From Halorubrum kocurii JCM 14978 (GTDB lineage Archaea > Halobacteriota > Halobacteria > Halobacteriales > Haloferacaceae): 64,000 nt of DNA. A program made the translations under genes and the position numbers. Every line of letters starts with the position of its first letter. Positions within the stretch are counted from its first letter, which is position 1. The notes under the pieces are model-generated. The model made no database searches and was not told the origin of the DNA. It saw only the letters and a list, made by a program, of their open reading frames with translations. The stretch is from assembly GCF_000337355.1 (NCBI RefSeq), contig NZ_AOJH01000062.1, forward strand, positions 1 through 64,000. Reading direction: 5' to 3'. This document shows positions 36,865 to 45,979 of this stretch, piece after piece.

Positions 36865-37761
36865 TCACTCTCCGACCGCTTCGCTGCCCGCGTCGACCTC
36901 GTCGACCGCGCCGTCGGCTCCGCCGCCCGCGTCGTCGACTCCTGGCTCGTCCGTTCCGTCGGTCTCGTCCTCGTCGACGACTCGGTACGACAGGTACACC
37001 GCGCCGAGCGCGAGCCCGGTCCCGGCGATCACGTCTGTGAGCCAGTGTATCCCGAGGTACATCGTCGCGATCACCACGCTCGTCGCGAGCCACGCGGCGA
37101 CCGGCGTCCACAGCGGGTACTCTCGCCGGGTCAGCACCGCGAACGTCCCGACGGTCACCGACAGCGACGTGTGCAGCGACGGGAAGACGTTCGTGGGCTC
37201 GTTTATCTCGCCCGTCAGCGCCATGAACTCCGGGTTGTGGGTGAACAGCAGCGACGTCACCAGGTCGGGCATGACGTTGCGCGGCCCGTACGCGAACACG
37301 ACCGTGTACAGCGCGAGCCCGATCGCGTAGTTGAGCGCGTACGCGACGACCAGCCGCTTCACGGTCGTCGTCCGCGGGAGGGCCAGATACGCGAGGAACG
37401 GGAACGAGAGCAGGAACACGTACCCGTACACGTACACCGACGCGAAGTACACCGTCAACTCGGGGGACCCGAACGTCGCCTGCACCCACGCGACGAAGTT
37501 CCCCTCCAACGCGTAGATGGCCCACGTCAGCTGGAGGCCGAACAGCTCCGAGACCGTCTGGAGGGAGCCGCGACCGATCGCGCTCGCGATCAGCACCACC
37601 ACGAGCGCGGCGAGCGATTTCCGGATCTCCCACAGCCGGTCGCGGAGATCGTCCCAGAGCGCGTACAGCCGCCGCGGGCCGACGATGGTCACGCTCGCGA
37701 CGAGCAGGGCCGAGCCAACCCACAACGCGAGCGAGGCGACGACCGACAGGAGCGGACTCAT
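36865..37761 (-). CDS. PAP2 superfamily membrane phosphatase
   Basis: The 298-residue protein has about six membrane segments and the phosphatase motifs of the PAP2 family: FPSLHTSLSV (central His) and GIHWLTDVIAG (catalytic His and Asp). It probably removes phosphate from a lipid or polyprenyl phosphate at the outer membrane face; the variant with this spacing resembles inositolphosphorylceramide synthase-like proteins. The C-terminal 45 residues are acidic and disordered. Its start overlaps the stop of the solute-binding protein gene. Confidence 0.87.
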   Translation of the reverse strand: MSPLLSVVASLALWVGSALLVASVTIVGPRRLYALWDDLRDRLWEIRKSLAALVVVLIASAIGRGSLQTVSELFGLQLTWAIYALEGNFVAWVQATFGSPELTVYFASVYVYGYVFLLSFPFLAYLALPRTTTVKRLVVAYALNYAIGLALYTVVFAYGPRNVMPDLVTSLLFTHNPEFMALTGEINEPTNVFPSLHTSLSVTVGTFAVLTRREYPLWTPVAAWLATSVVIATMYLGIHWLTDVIAGTGLALGAVYLSYRVVDEDETDGTDEPGVDDAGGGADGAVDEVDAGSEAVGE

Positions 37762-39710
37762 GTCCCCGACGCGAGCAGCCGCCCGTCCTCGTCAAATCGG
37801 TACCCGGCCTCGCGGAGCCGGTCGCGGGCCGTCTCGACGTCGAGCGACCCGGGCTCGCCGACGAACGGGTGGAGGGGATCCGTCTCGCCGCCCTCCCACA
37901 GGAGGTCCGTCGGCACCCACTCGGGAGTGGCGGCGAGCGGCGAGGCGGCGGGGTCGGCGTACCCGTCGAACGCGGTGTCGACGAGCGTTCGCTTGTCGAT
38001 GAGCGACGCGAGGACCGTCCGGAACCGGGGGTTCGACAGCGGCGCCCGTCTGGTGTTGTACCCGACGTGGTAGAACCCGCCGGACTGCCCCGTCACGAGC
38101 CGCGCGTCGGCCTCGCGTCCGATCCGCGGGACGGAGTCGGGACCGAGGTTCGAGACGGTCGCGTCCGCGCGCCCGTCGCCGACCGCCTGCACCGCCGCGA
38201 CGTCCGACCCCATCACCTCGATCTCCAGCCGGTCGAACGCCGGCTTCCCGCGGAACCGCTCGGGGACCCCCGCGAGCGGATCCGACGCGTCACTGTCCGA
38301 CCCGCTCTCCTCGGCCGTGCGCACGACGAAGTGACCGGCGTTGCGCTCGAAGGCGACCGACTCCTCGGGGGCGGCCTCGACGAAACGCAGCGGCCCGCTC
38401 CCGACCGGGTCCTCGTTGTTCGTCACCACGGCCTCGGTCGTCTCCGCGTCGAACTCGAGGCCGGCGATCGTCGCCATGCCGGTCCGCTCCTCCCAGACGT
38501 GCTTCGGGAGGATCGGAACCTGGAGGGCGCGCACGCCGACCGGCTCGTTGACGCCGTCGAACGTCAGCCGGACCGTCGCCTCGTCGATCGCCGTCGCCGA
38601 CTCGACCGCCGAGACGCGGCCGCGGAACGTCGGCGTCGGGATCGCTGACTCGGCCGTTCCCATCGAGGTGTCTTGGAGGAACTCGTAGGTGAACTCGACG
38701 TCCGCGGCCGTCACGGGCTCCCCGTCGTGCCAGTCGGTCTCCCGCAGCGAGATCTCGACTCCGGCGTCGCCGACCGGCTCCCAGTCGGCGGCGAGCCACG
38801 GGATCACCTCCCCGTCGTCGACCAGCACGAGCCGGTCGTACAACAGCGAGGTGAACGTGCCGTAGCGTCGATACTCGGCGGCGATCGGGTTCCAGTTCTG
38901 CGTGATGCGCTCGTCGGTCGTCACCAGCCGGAGGGTCGCGGCGTCTCCCGCCTCGCCGTCGTCGTCTGCGAGCGGGTTGTCGTCGATCAGCCCGTCGTCG
39001 GTCTCATTGCCGTCGCTCTCGTTGCCGTCGCTCTCGTTGCCGTCGGCGGTTCCCTCCTCGGATTCGGTTTCGCTACCGGCTCCAGCCGCCGCGTCGGCCC
39101 GCTCCAAGCCGAGCAGCCCGCCGACCGACAGCGGCTGGCGGTTCGTCCAGTTCTCGAACCGGTCCTCGCGGACCGCGGTGAGCGGGTCGGGGAACGCCAC
39201 GACCGTGAACGGCTGTAAGTCTCCGAGATCCCGCTGGAGCTCTGCCACGGCCTCGCGCCGCTCGGTACCGTCCAACCGGCGCTGGCTCGCGAGCCGCTCG
39301 TCGACGCCGTTGATGTCGGCGAATCCGAACGGGTTCTGCCATCCCGACTCCGCGACGAACTGGGAGTGCGTAAACCCGTACATCGCGTCCGGATCGAACG
39401 GCTCCGCCTCCCGGAACTGCCCGACGTACACGTCGAAGTTGTGGTTGATCAGTACCTTTCGCCGAAGGTCCGTGTGACCGAGGGTGTTGATCCGGGCCTC
39501 GATCCCGACCGCTTCCAGGTTCTCCGCGAGGTGTCTGGCGATCCGGATCGCGTTGGGATCCCTGTCGGCGGGCGGCGCGTTGATCTCCAGCGTCAACTGC
39601 GAGGAGCGACCGCGTCCCGCGATGTTTCGCGTGCGGCCGAGACAGCCGGCGCTCAGGGCCGCGATCCCGACCCCTGCGAGTACCCCGCGTCGACTGGCCT
39701 GCCGCGTCAT
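37758..39710 (-). CDS. ABC transporter substrate-binding lipoprotein, family 5 (peptide type)
   Basis: The 650-residue protein starts MTRQASRRGVLAGVGIA, with a Tat-like leader and lipobox SAGC near residue 22. It has the family 5 extracellular solute-binding fold, including EISLRETDWHDGEPVTAADVEF. An Asn/Glu/Ser/Asp-rich insertion lies around residues 215-255. It should deliver peptides or similar solutes to a permease, but no permease or ATPase gene is nearby, so it is an orphan binding protein. The ATG at 39710 is chosen because the leader begins there. Confidence 0.88.
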   Translation of the reverse strand: MTRQASRRGVLAGVGIAALSAGCLGRTRNIAGRGRSSQLTLEINAPPADRDPNAIRIARHLAENLEAVGIEARINTLGHTDLRRKVLINHNFDVYVGQFREAEPFDPDAMYGFTHSQFVAESGWQNPFGFADINGVDERLASQRRLDGTERREAVAELQRDLGDLQPFTVVAFPDPLTAVREDRFENWTNRQPLSVGGLLGLERADAAAGAGSETESEEGTADGNESDGNESDGNETDDGLIDDNPLADDDGEAGDAATLRLVTTDERITQNWNPIAAEYRRYGTFTSLLYDRLVLVDDGEVIPWLAADWEPVGDAGVEISLRETDWHDGEPVTAADVEFTYEFLQDTSMGTAESAIPTPTFRGRVSAVESATAIDEATVRLTFDGVNEPVGVRALQVPILPKHVWEERTGMATIAGLEFDAETTEAVVTNNEDPVGSGPLRFVEAAPEESVAFERNAGHFVVRTAEESGSDSDASDPLAGVPERFRGKPAFDRLEIEVMGSDVAAVQAVGDGRADATVSNLGPDSVPRIGREADARLVTGQSGGFYHVGYNTRRAPLSNPRFRTVLASLIDKRTLVDTAFDGYADPAASPLAATPEWVPTDLLWEGGETDPLHPFVGEPGSLDVETARDRLREAGYRFDEDGRLLASGT

Positions 39711-39826
39711 TCGTTTGCCGCTCTTTCGCTCCCCGTGTATATCTCTTCTGTGGTGTCGTCGTCGGATCGGACTCACCGACGTGATCCTCGGGCCGTCCGA
39801 ACCGGCCGAACGGCAGCAAGCACCCC

Positions 39827-41041
39827 TCAGATCACGTCGGCGAGCGGGAGCGCCAGTCCGAGGGTCCACGCCGCCAGCCCCGCCGCGAGTACCGGCCGAT
39901 CGCCCGCGGCGCGCCCCATCGCGACGACGCCGAGCGCGGCGAGCAAGGCGACCCGGTGAACGAGGAGCGCGGGGGGCACCGCCACGCCGAGCGCCGCGAA
40001 GTCGACCACGAACCCCGTTCCGAGCCCGACGACGACGCCGATGAGCGCCGCGCTCGGGTCCGACTCGGAAGCTCTCGCGACGACGAGCGCCGGAATGCCG
40101 ACCGCGATGACGAGGTACAGCGGGGCGGCGATGAGCTTCGGCCCGAGTCCGGGGTACGCGGCCTCCAGCGTGACCCCCGCCACCCGGACGCCGACGATGA
40201 CGGCCGCGAGCGCGGCGCCGAGCACCGCGGCGTCGACGTGTCGCGCCGCCTCTCTCCGGCTCCGGTGCGCGAGCTCGACGACCGCCGCCCGAGTCCGGCG
40301 CCGGAGCAGCGCGCCCCCGACGGTCGCCAGCGAGGCCAGCTCGATCACCGAGACCCAGCCGTCGCTCCACCCGCCCTCGATGCCGCGGTACTCCCGGCGC
40401 ACCTCGGCGTCGACCCCGCCGTGGATGAACTCGTCTTCGAGCCGGACCGCCGGGTCGTCGATGCCCGGCACCGTGTGCCGGAGCCGGAACCAGTCGTAGT
40501 ACTCCTCGTGGGCCTGGACCGCGGTGTACGCGCCGTCCGGCGACTCGTACGCCCGGAGGTGGTCGCGGACGCCGAGGTACGCGCCGTCGTGGAGCTCGAA
40601 CGTCTCCGCCAGCCAGACGCCGCCGTCCGGCCCCTCGACGTAGCTGTAGCGGGTGGAGCTGTGCGCGTCAGCCCAGTCGCGCTCGACGAGCGCCCGCACC
40701 TGCTCCGCGTCGGCGGTGGCCGCCGCCTCCTCCGCTTCGGTCTCCTCCCAATCGGTCTCGGACCCACCCTCGATCGCTCGCCGCGTCGTCTCCGCGTCGG
40801 CGCGAAACAGGACGTTGATCGCGAGCGTCCGCCCCTCGGCCGAGGTGCTCCGGCTCGTGTACGGCCAGAGCCGGTAGTCGCCGTCGACCGCGATGAGCGC
40901 CTCGTCGTCGACGGTCGGCGCCGGCGGTTCCTCGGCGGTCGGCGGCGGCGCCTCGTCTCCAGCCCCGGCGAAGAACCCGGAGGCCGCGAGCCCGACGCCG
41001 ACCGCGACGAGGAGCGCGACGACGACCGTCGTCCGTTTCAT
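39827..41041 (-). CDS. Haloarchaeal membrane protein of unknown function
   Basis: The 404-residue protein has an N-terminal signal or anchor helix (about 5-27), a soluble extracellular-type domain (about 40-225) rich in Tyr, Trp and acidic residues, and then about five or six membrane segments (about 240-404). The layout is that of a membrane protein with an external sensing or binding domain. I do not recognise a family. Confidence 0.7.
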   Translation of the reverse strand: MKRTTVVVALLVAVGVGLAASGFFAGAGDEAPPPTAEEPPAPTVDDEALIAVDGDYRLWPYTSRSTSAEGRTLAINVLFRADAETTRRAIEGGSETDWEETEAEEAAATADAEQVRALVERDWADAHSSTRYSYVEGPDGGVWLAETFELHDGAYLGVRDHLRAYESPDGAYTAVQAHEEYYDWFRLRHTVPGIDDPAVRLEDEFIHGGVDAEVRREYRGIEGGWSDGWVSVIELASLATVGGALLRRRTRAAVVELAHRSRREAARHVDAAVLGAALAAVIVGVRVAGVTLEAAYPGLGPKLIAAPLYLVIAVGIPALVVARASESDPSAALIGVVVGLGTGFVVDFAALGVAVPPALLVHRVALLAALGVVAMGRAAGDRPVLAAGLAAWTLGLALPLADVI

Positions 41042-41105
41042 GCGTCGTCTGAAGAGTGCGGGAGAGAAACCGCTTTGGGTGGGCGATTCGCGCCCGTCGA
41101 CCCGC

Positions 41106-41408
41106 TCACCACGTCTCCACGAACCCCTCTCGCACGTCCTCCGCGCACCCCTCGCAGTCGGCGTGACCGCCCTCGAAACAGGACGGTCGCCCCTCGCCGT
41201 CGACGGGGACCGCCCGGCGCTCCGCGTGCCGGCGGCAGACGATCCGGGCGCGCCCCTCGTCGTCGGTCGGGAGGTCGTACCGCTTCGCCCCCGCGCCGCT
41301 GCCGTCGGGGTCCGCCTTCGCCTCGGAGTACGCCCGCTTCGCCTCCTCGAACTGCTTGCCCGCCTTGCGGAGCTGTTGGCGGATGACGCGTTCGAGTCGG
41401 TCGTCCAT
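41106..41408 (-). CDS. Small conserved haloarchaeal protein with a Cys cluster
   Basis: The 100-residue protein has an N-terminal helix (MDDRLERVIRQQLRKAGKQFEEAKRAYSEAK in part) followed by a region with four Cys and several His (IVCRRHAERR, CFEGGH, CEGC) that could bind zinc. It looks like a known haloarchaea-only small protein type (DUF7091-like, a tentative match). No function can be assigned. Confidence 0.65.
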   Translation of the reverse strand: MDDRLERVIRQQLRKAGKQFEEAKRAYSEAKADPDGSGAGAKRYDLPTDDEGRARIVCRRHAERRAVPVDGEGRPSCFEGGHADCEGCAEDVREGFVETW

Positions 41409-41461
41409 ACCCTGCCGTTTCGGCGCGTCGGATATAGGTCCGTTGGCGGTACGACGACTCT

Positions 41462-41506
41462 GCGGTGATCTCCTCCGAAGCCCCAGTCGCTCGCTTATAA
41501 ATAACC
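41462..41506 (+). repeat. Hairpin-rich element, copy B, left fragment
   Basis: The segment CTCCGAAGCCCCAGTCGCTCG followed by CTTATAAATAACC matches the unit CTCCAAAGCCCCAGCCGC...TTATAA of copies A and D. It ends at 41506, where the IS6-type insertion begins, and continues at 44309 on the far side. Confidence 0.75.
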
Positions 41507-44300
41507 GACTCTGTTGAAATCCTCAAACGGTGATATGTTCTTGGAGCTGTGCTGAATACAGAGCGCGTATCGGTCACGCACCCTTTTCGACACCGGTAAT
41601 TTCGAAGCGGGCCCCGCCCCCTTTGCTCTTAGTCACGATAGTTTCCCAGCCGTGCGCGTCGGCGATTTGTTCGACGATCCGCAGGCCGAACCCGGTCCCG
41701 TCCTCATTTGTCGAGTATCCTGCCTCGAATACGTCCTCACGGTCAGACTCGGGGATTCCGGGGCCGGTATCTGCCACGTAGAAGCCGTCGTCTATCGCAC
41801 CGACAGACACTGTCACGTCGTCGCTGCCGTGTTCTATGGCGTTTTGGTAGAGATTCTCGAACAGTTGCTGGATCCGACTCCGGTCGGCTTCGATGACCTG
41901 TGGTGCGTCGGCGTCGAGTGTTGCTTGTCGCGTCTTTACAGTTTGCCAACTGTTCTTAGCTACGTTCGCAAGTCCAATCTGTTCGATCTCATCAACTCGG
42001 CTGCCTTCTCGTGCCAGTGTCAACAAGTCCTCAATGAGCGCGTCCATCCGGTCAAGTGCCTGTGCTACGCCGTCGATATGGTCACTCGTACACTCGTCCC
42101 GAATCAGTTCCAACCGTCCTTCGGCCACGCGGAGTGGGTTCCGCAAATCGTGGCTGACGATGCTGGCGAACTCTTCCAAACGCTCGTTCTGTCGTTGCAA
42201 TTTTTCTTCGTACTCTTTCTGCTCAGTAATGTTGGTGGCGATGCCACAGGTGGCGTATACGGAGCCATTGTCAAACAGTGGGACAATCCGGGTGAGAAAG
42301 TACTGACGACCGTCGTCGGTCTGAATGACCTCTTCGACCTCGACATGTTCTCTCGTCTCATAGACTCTTTGGTCGTTCTGCTGAAATTTCCCAGCCACTT
42401 CCGCCGAGTGTAAATCTACTGCCCGTTTTCCAGCGATGTCGGTATCGTCAGCGATGTCGAACAGGTCCCGATGATATTGATTCATGTACACGTACTCGTC
42501 ATCGGTGTTTCGAATCCACATCGCGGACTCAACGCTATCGATAACACCCTGAAGTTGGTTGGTGGTCTGGCGGAGTTCGGCTTCACGTTCTCGTTGCTCG
42601 GTAACATCCCGGAGTGTGCCGACCGACCCGTTGAACTCCTCGCCATCGTACGGAAGGACGCCCATGTGATCTTCACAGACGATTGGGTCGCCCTCGCGGG
42701 GGTGGATCGTCACTTCGAATGTTACCCCTTCCGGGCCATCGCTCGATAGTAACCGTCCCAATTCCTGCTCGGCCCGTTCTACGGCCTCTTCGTCTTTGAT
42801 CAGCGATGGTGTGTTCCCGAGAATCGTCTCCCGGTCGTAGCCGACTAATTCCACCAACTCGTCGTTAACATAGGTGAACTGCCCCTCTTCGTCAAGCACG
42901 TACACTGCATCACTGAGTGCCTCAATAATCGTCTCGTACTCTTCTAATTCAGTCTTACGCCGCTCTCGGTCGGTAACATCCTGAAACTTCGAAAAAATCG
43001 TCTGGACGTCCCCATCTGCGGCGGTGACGACACGGTTGTGCCACTCGCAGGTGATTACCTCGCCATCCTTTCGGACGTTCCTGTTGATCACGTGGGTTCC
43101 GCCGTCCGCGTCAAGGAGTTTTTCTACAGTATCACCCACCTGTCCGCTGTCGTCACCGGCGACAATTCCCTCCCATGACTCGCCACGTAACTCTGCCTCA
43201 CTGTAGCCGAGAATCTCTTCGGCCCGTCCGTTCATTCGTTCAAACTGGAATTCAGGATCCCACTGGACTGCCCCAAGCGGTGATTCTTCAAAGAATAGCG
43301 ATAATTGCTTCTGTCGCTGCCGAGCGGTCCGTTCGTGCTCCTCACGCTCAGTAATATCATGACCGGCCCCCCGGAGCTTTGTTACTTTCTCCCCATTCTC
43401 GACAACCGGAGTAATTGTCATGTCGAGGAGACGTTCCTCGCCGTCACCCGGCTGGAGTCGCCATGTGTCGTGTAGTTCTTCGCGCGTCTCCAATACCTTG
43501 TCGAGTGTATGCTGGATGTCTTTGCGATCGTCTGGATGGAACAGTTTCAGCGCCTCCTCCAGAGGCATTTCGTGTTGGTTATGACGGCCAATGATTCGCC
43601 GAGTGCCTGCCGTCAGCACGACAGTATTGCTCTCTGTGTCCAGTTCGAAACCACCGGTATCACCGTTGAATTCCGTCAATCGCATCAATTGTTCTTGTCT
43701 GTCGGCCCGCTTGGCCTCGCGGCGGGCGCGAACGGCGTTGTGGATCCGGTTGACCAAGAGTTCGTACTGTTCGGTGCCCCTGCCCTTCTGGAGATAGTCG
43801 GTGACACCGGCAGCAATGGCGTCACTGGCGACTGTCTCGCTGCCCTTGCCGGTGAAGAGAATAAACGGGAGGTCGGGATACTCCTCTCGGACAGCCTGCA
43901 GGAATTCGATGCCATCCATGCCGGGCATGTTGTAATCCGAGACGACACAGTCAGGCGGGCGGTCATTAATATTCTCCAACCCCTCGTCGGCACTGGTCGC
44001 TGTCTGGACAACGAAGCGGTCGTCCTCGCGTTCGAGAAACGTCCCTGTCAGGTCCGTGATGGAGGGGTCGTCATCGACGTGGAGAATCTGAATCTCTTGG
44101 TGAGAACTGAACGGCATGGTATATAAAGTGTTAGTATCATCAAAAAACTACTGTAACAGAATCAGGACTGAAATTGGCCTTGTCGATACCGAGAAATTAA
44201 TGATATTTAACTATTTGAAATAAATAATGCTCTGATGCTGACTTTATCCTCTGGATCTCGCATGCCGATCCTATCATTTCGTAAGGATTTCAACAGAGTC
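41507..44300 (-). mobile_element. Transposase-less IS6-type element carrying a histidine kinase gene
   Basis: GACTCTGTTGAAATCCT at 41507-41523 is perfectly inverted at 44284-44300. These 17-bp ends resemble the IS6-family terminal repeat (GGNNCTGTTGCAAA type). The 8-bp AAATAACC is present directly outside both ends (41499-41506 and 44301-44308), the duplication length typical of IS6 elements. No transposase frame lies inside; the only gene is the kinase at 41574. The interior is visibly richer in A/T than its surroundings. Joining the two flanks restores a unit of the hairpin-rich repeat, independent proof of insertion. Confidence 0.88.
41574..44117 (-). CDS. Hybrid sensor histidine kinase (REC-PAS-PAS-PAS-PAS-HisKA-HATPase)
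   Basis: The 847-residue protein starts with a receiver domain (1-125; acidic Asp15-17, phospho-acceptor Asp61 in SDYNMPGMDG, Lys91). About four PAS segments follow (about 140-275, 280-400, 405-525, 525-640). The dimerisation helix carries His656 in SHDLRNP, and the ATPase domain has N-box Asn759 (QNAIEHG), DTGPGIPES and GTGFGLRIV. No membrane segment is present, so it senses a cytosolic signal. Receiver-first kinases of this type are common in haloarchaea. It is the sole passenger of the IS6-type element; no partner gene is near. Confidence 0.93.
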   Translation of the reverse strand: MPFSSHQEIQILHVDDDPSITDLTGTFLEREDDRFVVQTATSADEGLENINDRPPDCVVSDYNMPGMDGIEFLQAVREEYPDLPFILFTGKGSETVASDAIAAGVTDYLQKGRGTEQYELLVNRIHNAVRARREAKRADRQEQLMRLTEFNGDTGGFELDTESNTVVLTAGTRRIIGRHNQHEMPLEEALKLFHPDDRKDIQHTLDKVLETREELHDTWRLQPGDGEERLLDMTITPVVENGEKVTKLRGAGHDITEREEHERTARQRQKQLSLFFEESPLGAVQWDPEFQFERMNGRAEEILGYSEAELRGESWEGIVAGDDSGQVGDTVEKLLDADGGTHVINRNVRKDGEVITCEWHNRVVTAADGDVQTIFSKFQDVTDRERRKTELEEYETIIEALSDAVYVLDEEGQFTYVNDELVELVGYDRETILGNTPSLIKDEEAVERAEQELGRLLSSDGPEGVTFEVTIHPREGDPIVCEDHMGVLPYDGEEFNGSVGTLRDVTEQREREAELRQTTNQLQGVIDSVESAMWIRNTDDEYVYMNQYHRDLFDIADDTDIAGKRAVDLHSAEVAGKFQQNDQRVYETREHVEVEEVIQTDDGRQYFLTRIVPLFDNGSVYATCGIATNITEQKEYEEKLQRQNERLEEFASIVSHDLRNPLRVAEGRLELIRDECTSDHIDGVAQALDRMDALIEDLLTLAREGSRVDEIEQIGLANVAKNSWQTVKTRQATLDADAPQVIEADRSRIQQLFENLYQNAIEHGSDDVTVSVGAIDDGFYVADTGPGIPESDREDVFEAGYSTNEDGTGFGLRIVEQIADAHGWETIVTKSKGGGARFEITGVEKGA

Positions 44301-44810
44301 AAATAACCGGTAACGGATCGACGGCAGACAGCTTCAAAACCTCAGTCGCGACGACTCGCGCGACTCGCTGTCGTTCGAAAGGCGCTTCGCACCTTTCGTG
44401 ATGTCGTCAGAACGCAGAGCGTTCTGACTGCTAGCCGGAAATCTTGATTTTCGGCGATTTCGAGACGCCTGTGGCGTCTCGAACCACGCTCCGCAACCGC
44501 TCGCTTCGTTCGCGGTCTGCGGTGCTTGCGTCGTCGAGCCTCGTCCCTCCGGGAGACTTCGTCTCCCGTGCCCCCGCTCGCGTCGCTCGCGGGGATCACG
44601 ACTGTTCCTTTGAGTCCACCCGCACCGCAACCGCCGGAAGACGTTCCCGCTCCCTTCGGTCGCTCGCGGGACCACAGGCTCACGCCTCCCCAGCCTCGTC
44701 GGACCGGCGCAGTTGCGCCGGTCCGGCTCCAGCAAGGGACCTTCGGTCTCTCCCTACTCGCGCCCTGCGGGCGCTCGGCGGCGCGCCACCGCGCGTTTGT
44801 TTATAAAGCC
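44301..44810 (+). repeat. Hairpin-rich noncoding element, copy B, right part
   Basis: After the target duplication the repeat continues (GGATCGACGGCAGACAGC) and then packs about ten hairpins into 400 bp, for example TCAGAACGCAGAGCGTTCTG (44407-44427), CGAGACGCCTGTGGCGTCTC (44461-44481), GGGAGACTTCGTCTCCC and GACCGGCGCAGTTGCGCCGG. Blocks shared in order with copy D are CCTTTGAGTCCACCCGCAC (44607-44625), CCTCCCCAGCCTCG (44685-44698) and GCGCCACCGCG with a final TTTATAA. No open frame here has coding character. Confidence 0.8.
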
Positions 44811-44982
44811 GCAGCGAAGTCGATATCGTCGCGCGTGGACGCTTCACGTGGTACGGTTCCACTTGAAACGGCGCCCGCGCGTGGCTGACGAGCGTCAGAC
44901 GCGATTGGGACCCACAGCCCGAAACCGACGGAAGAGGCCGCTCAACGGGTCTGCGCCGACCACTTTCACCGCGGTTGCGGGA

Positions 44983-45040
44983 TTTTTAATACCGTCAGGA
45001 ACCAACCGTCGTACGCCTCCCATTGAAACACGACCGGAGG
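44983..45040 (+). promoter_or_regulatory. Promoter and ribosome-binding site of the rpa3 operon
   Basis: TTTTTAATA (44983-44991) is a good TATA box, followed by a leader with GGAGG at 45036-45040, 12 bases before the ATG at 45053. Unlike many genes in the window this mRNA appears to have a leader with a Shine-Dalgarno sequence. The rest of 44811-45052 shows no gene. Confidence 0.55.
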
Positions 45041-45052
45041 CGGAGACACCCC

Positions 45053-45979
45053 ATGAGCGAACTGCGACAGGAAGCGGAAGCGATAGCGGAACAGTTCTCG
45101 GACCACCTCGACGTGGACGCCGACGAGATCGAAGAGCGACTGGAGAACCTCGTCAACGAGTACCGCGTCCCCCTCGACGAGGCGCGCCGGAGCGTCACCA
45201 ACAGCTACCTCGACGACGCCGGGATGGAGCGCGACGAGCTCGGCCGCGGCGGCAGCGAGTCGGTCCTCGTCAACGAGATCGACGAGGACGAGCAGTGGGT
45301 CGACCTGCGCGTGAAGCTGGTCGACCTCTGGGAGCCCCGCAGCGACTCGATCTCGCAGGTCGGGCTCCTCGGCGACGAGTCGGGCACGATCAAGTTCGTC
45401 GCCTTCGAGACCTCAGACCTCCCCGAACTGACCGAGGGGCAGGCGTACGAGCTCTCGAACGTCGTCACCGACGAGTACGAGGGCAGCTACTCGGTGAAGC
45501 TCAACCGGACCACTCAGATCACCGAGATCGACGAGGAGGTCGAGGTCGGCGACAACGCCGACACCGTCGAGGGCGCGCTGGTCGACATCCAGTCCGGCTC
45601 CGGGCTGATCAAGCGCTGCCCGGAGGACGACTGCACGCGCGTCCTCCAGAACGGCCGGTGCTCGGAGCACGGCCAGGTCGAGGGCGAGTTCGACCTGCGG
45701 ATCAAGGGCGTCCTCGACGACGGCGAGACCGTCACCGAGGTCATCTTCGACCGCGAGGCCACCGAGGAGCTCACCGGGATGGGCTTAGAGGAGGCCAAGG
45801 ACATGGCGATGGACGCGCTCGACACCACCGTCGTCGCCGAGGAGATGGGCGACGACGTGCTCGGGCGCTACTACCGCGTCACCGGTCCCACCTTCGGCCG
45901 GTACGTCCTGGTCGATGAGATGGAGAACCCCGGGGCAGTCGACGTCGAAAGCGCGCTGATCGAAGCGAGGTCGATTTAA
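45053..45979 (+). CDS. rpa3: Replication protein A with zinc finger
   Basis: The 308-residue protein has an N-terminal helical region, an OB-fold with VGLLGDESGTIKFVAFE (about 95-115), and a C-terminal zinc finger with CPEDDC and a later CSEHG (about 195-212) followed by a second beta-domain. It binds single-stranded DNA in replication and repair. Size, single OB plus zinc finger and the directly following partner gene match Rpa3 of Haloferax. The ATG at 45053 follows GGAGG at normal spacing. Confidence 0.9.
   Translation: MSELRQEAEAIAEQFSDHLDVDADEIEERLENLVNEYRVPLDEARRSVTNSYLDDAGMERDELGRGGSESVLVNEIDEDEQWVDLRVKLVDLWEPRSDSISQVGLLGDESGTIKFVAFETSDLPELTEGQAYELSNVVTDEYEGSYSVKLNRTTQITEIDEEVEVGDNADTVEGALVDIQSGSGLIKRCPEDDCTRVLQNGRCSEHGQVEGEFDLRIKGVLDDGETVTEVIFDREATEELTGMGLEEAKDMAMDALDTTVVAEEMGDDVLGRYYRVTGPTFGRYVLVDEMENPGAVDVESALIEARSI

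Noticed and set aside
41525-44300. A hidden transposase gene inside the IS6-type element
   Set aside because: The only substantial gene is the kinase; left and right internal spacers of about 50 and 180 bp are too short, and no DDE-type motif is seen in any frame.
44334-44735. Open frames across hairpin-rich element copy B
   Set aside because: They run through a chain of inverted repeats, so both strands give Arg/Ser-rich products without domain or start signals.
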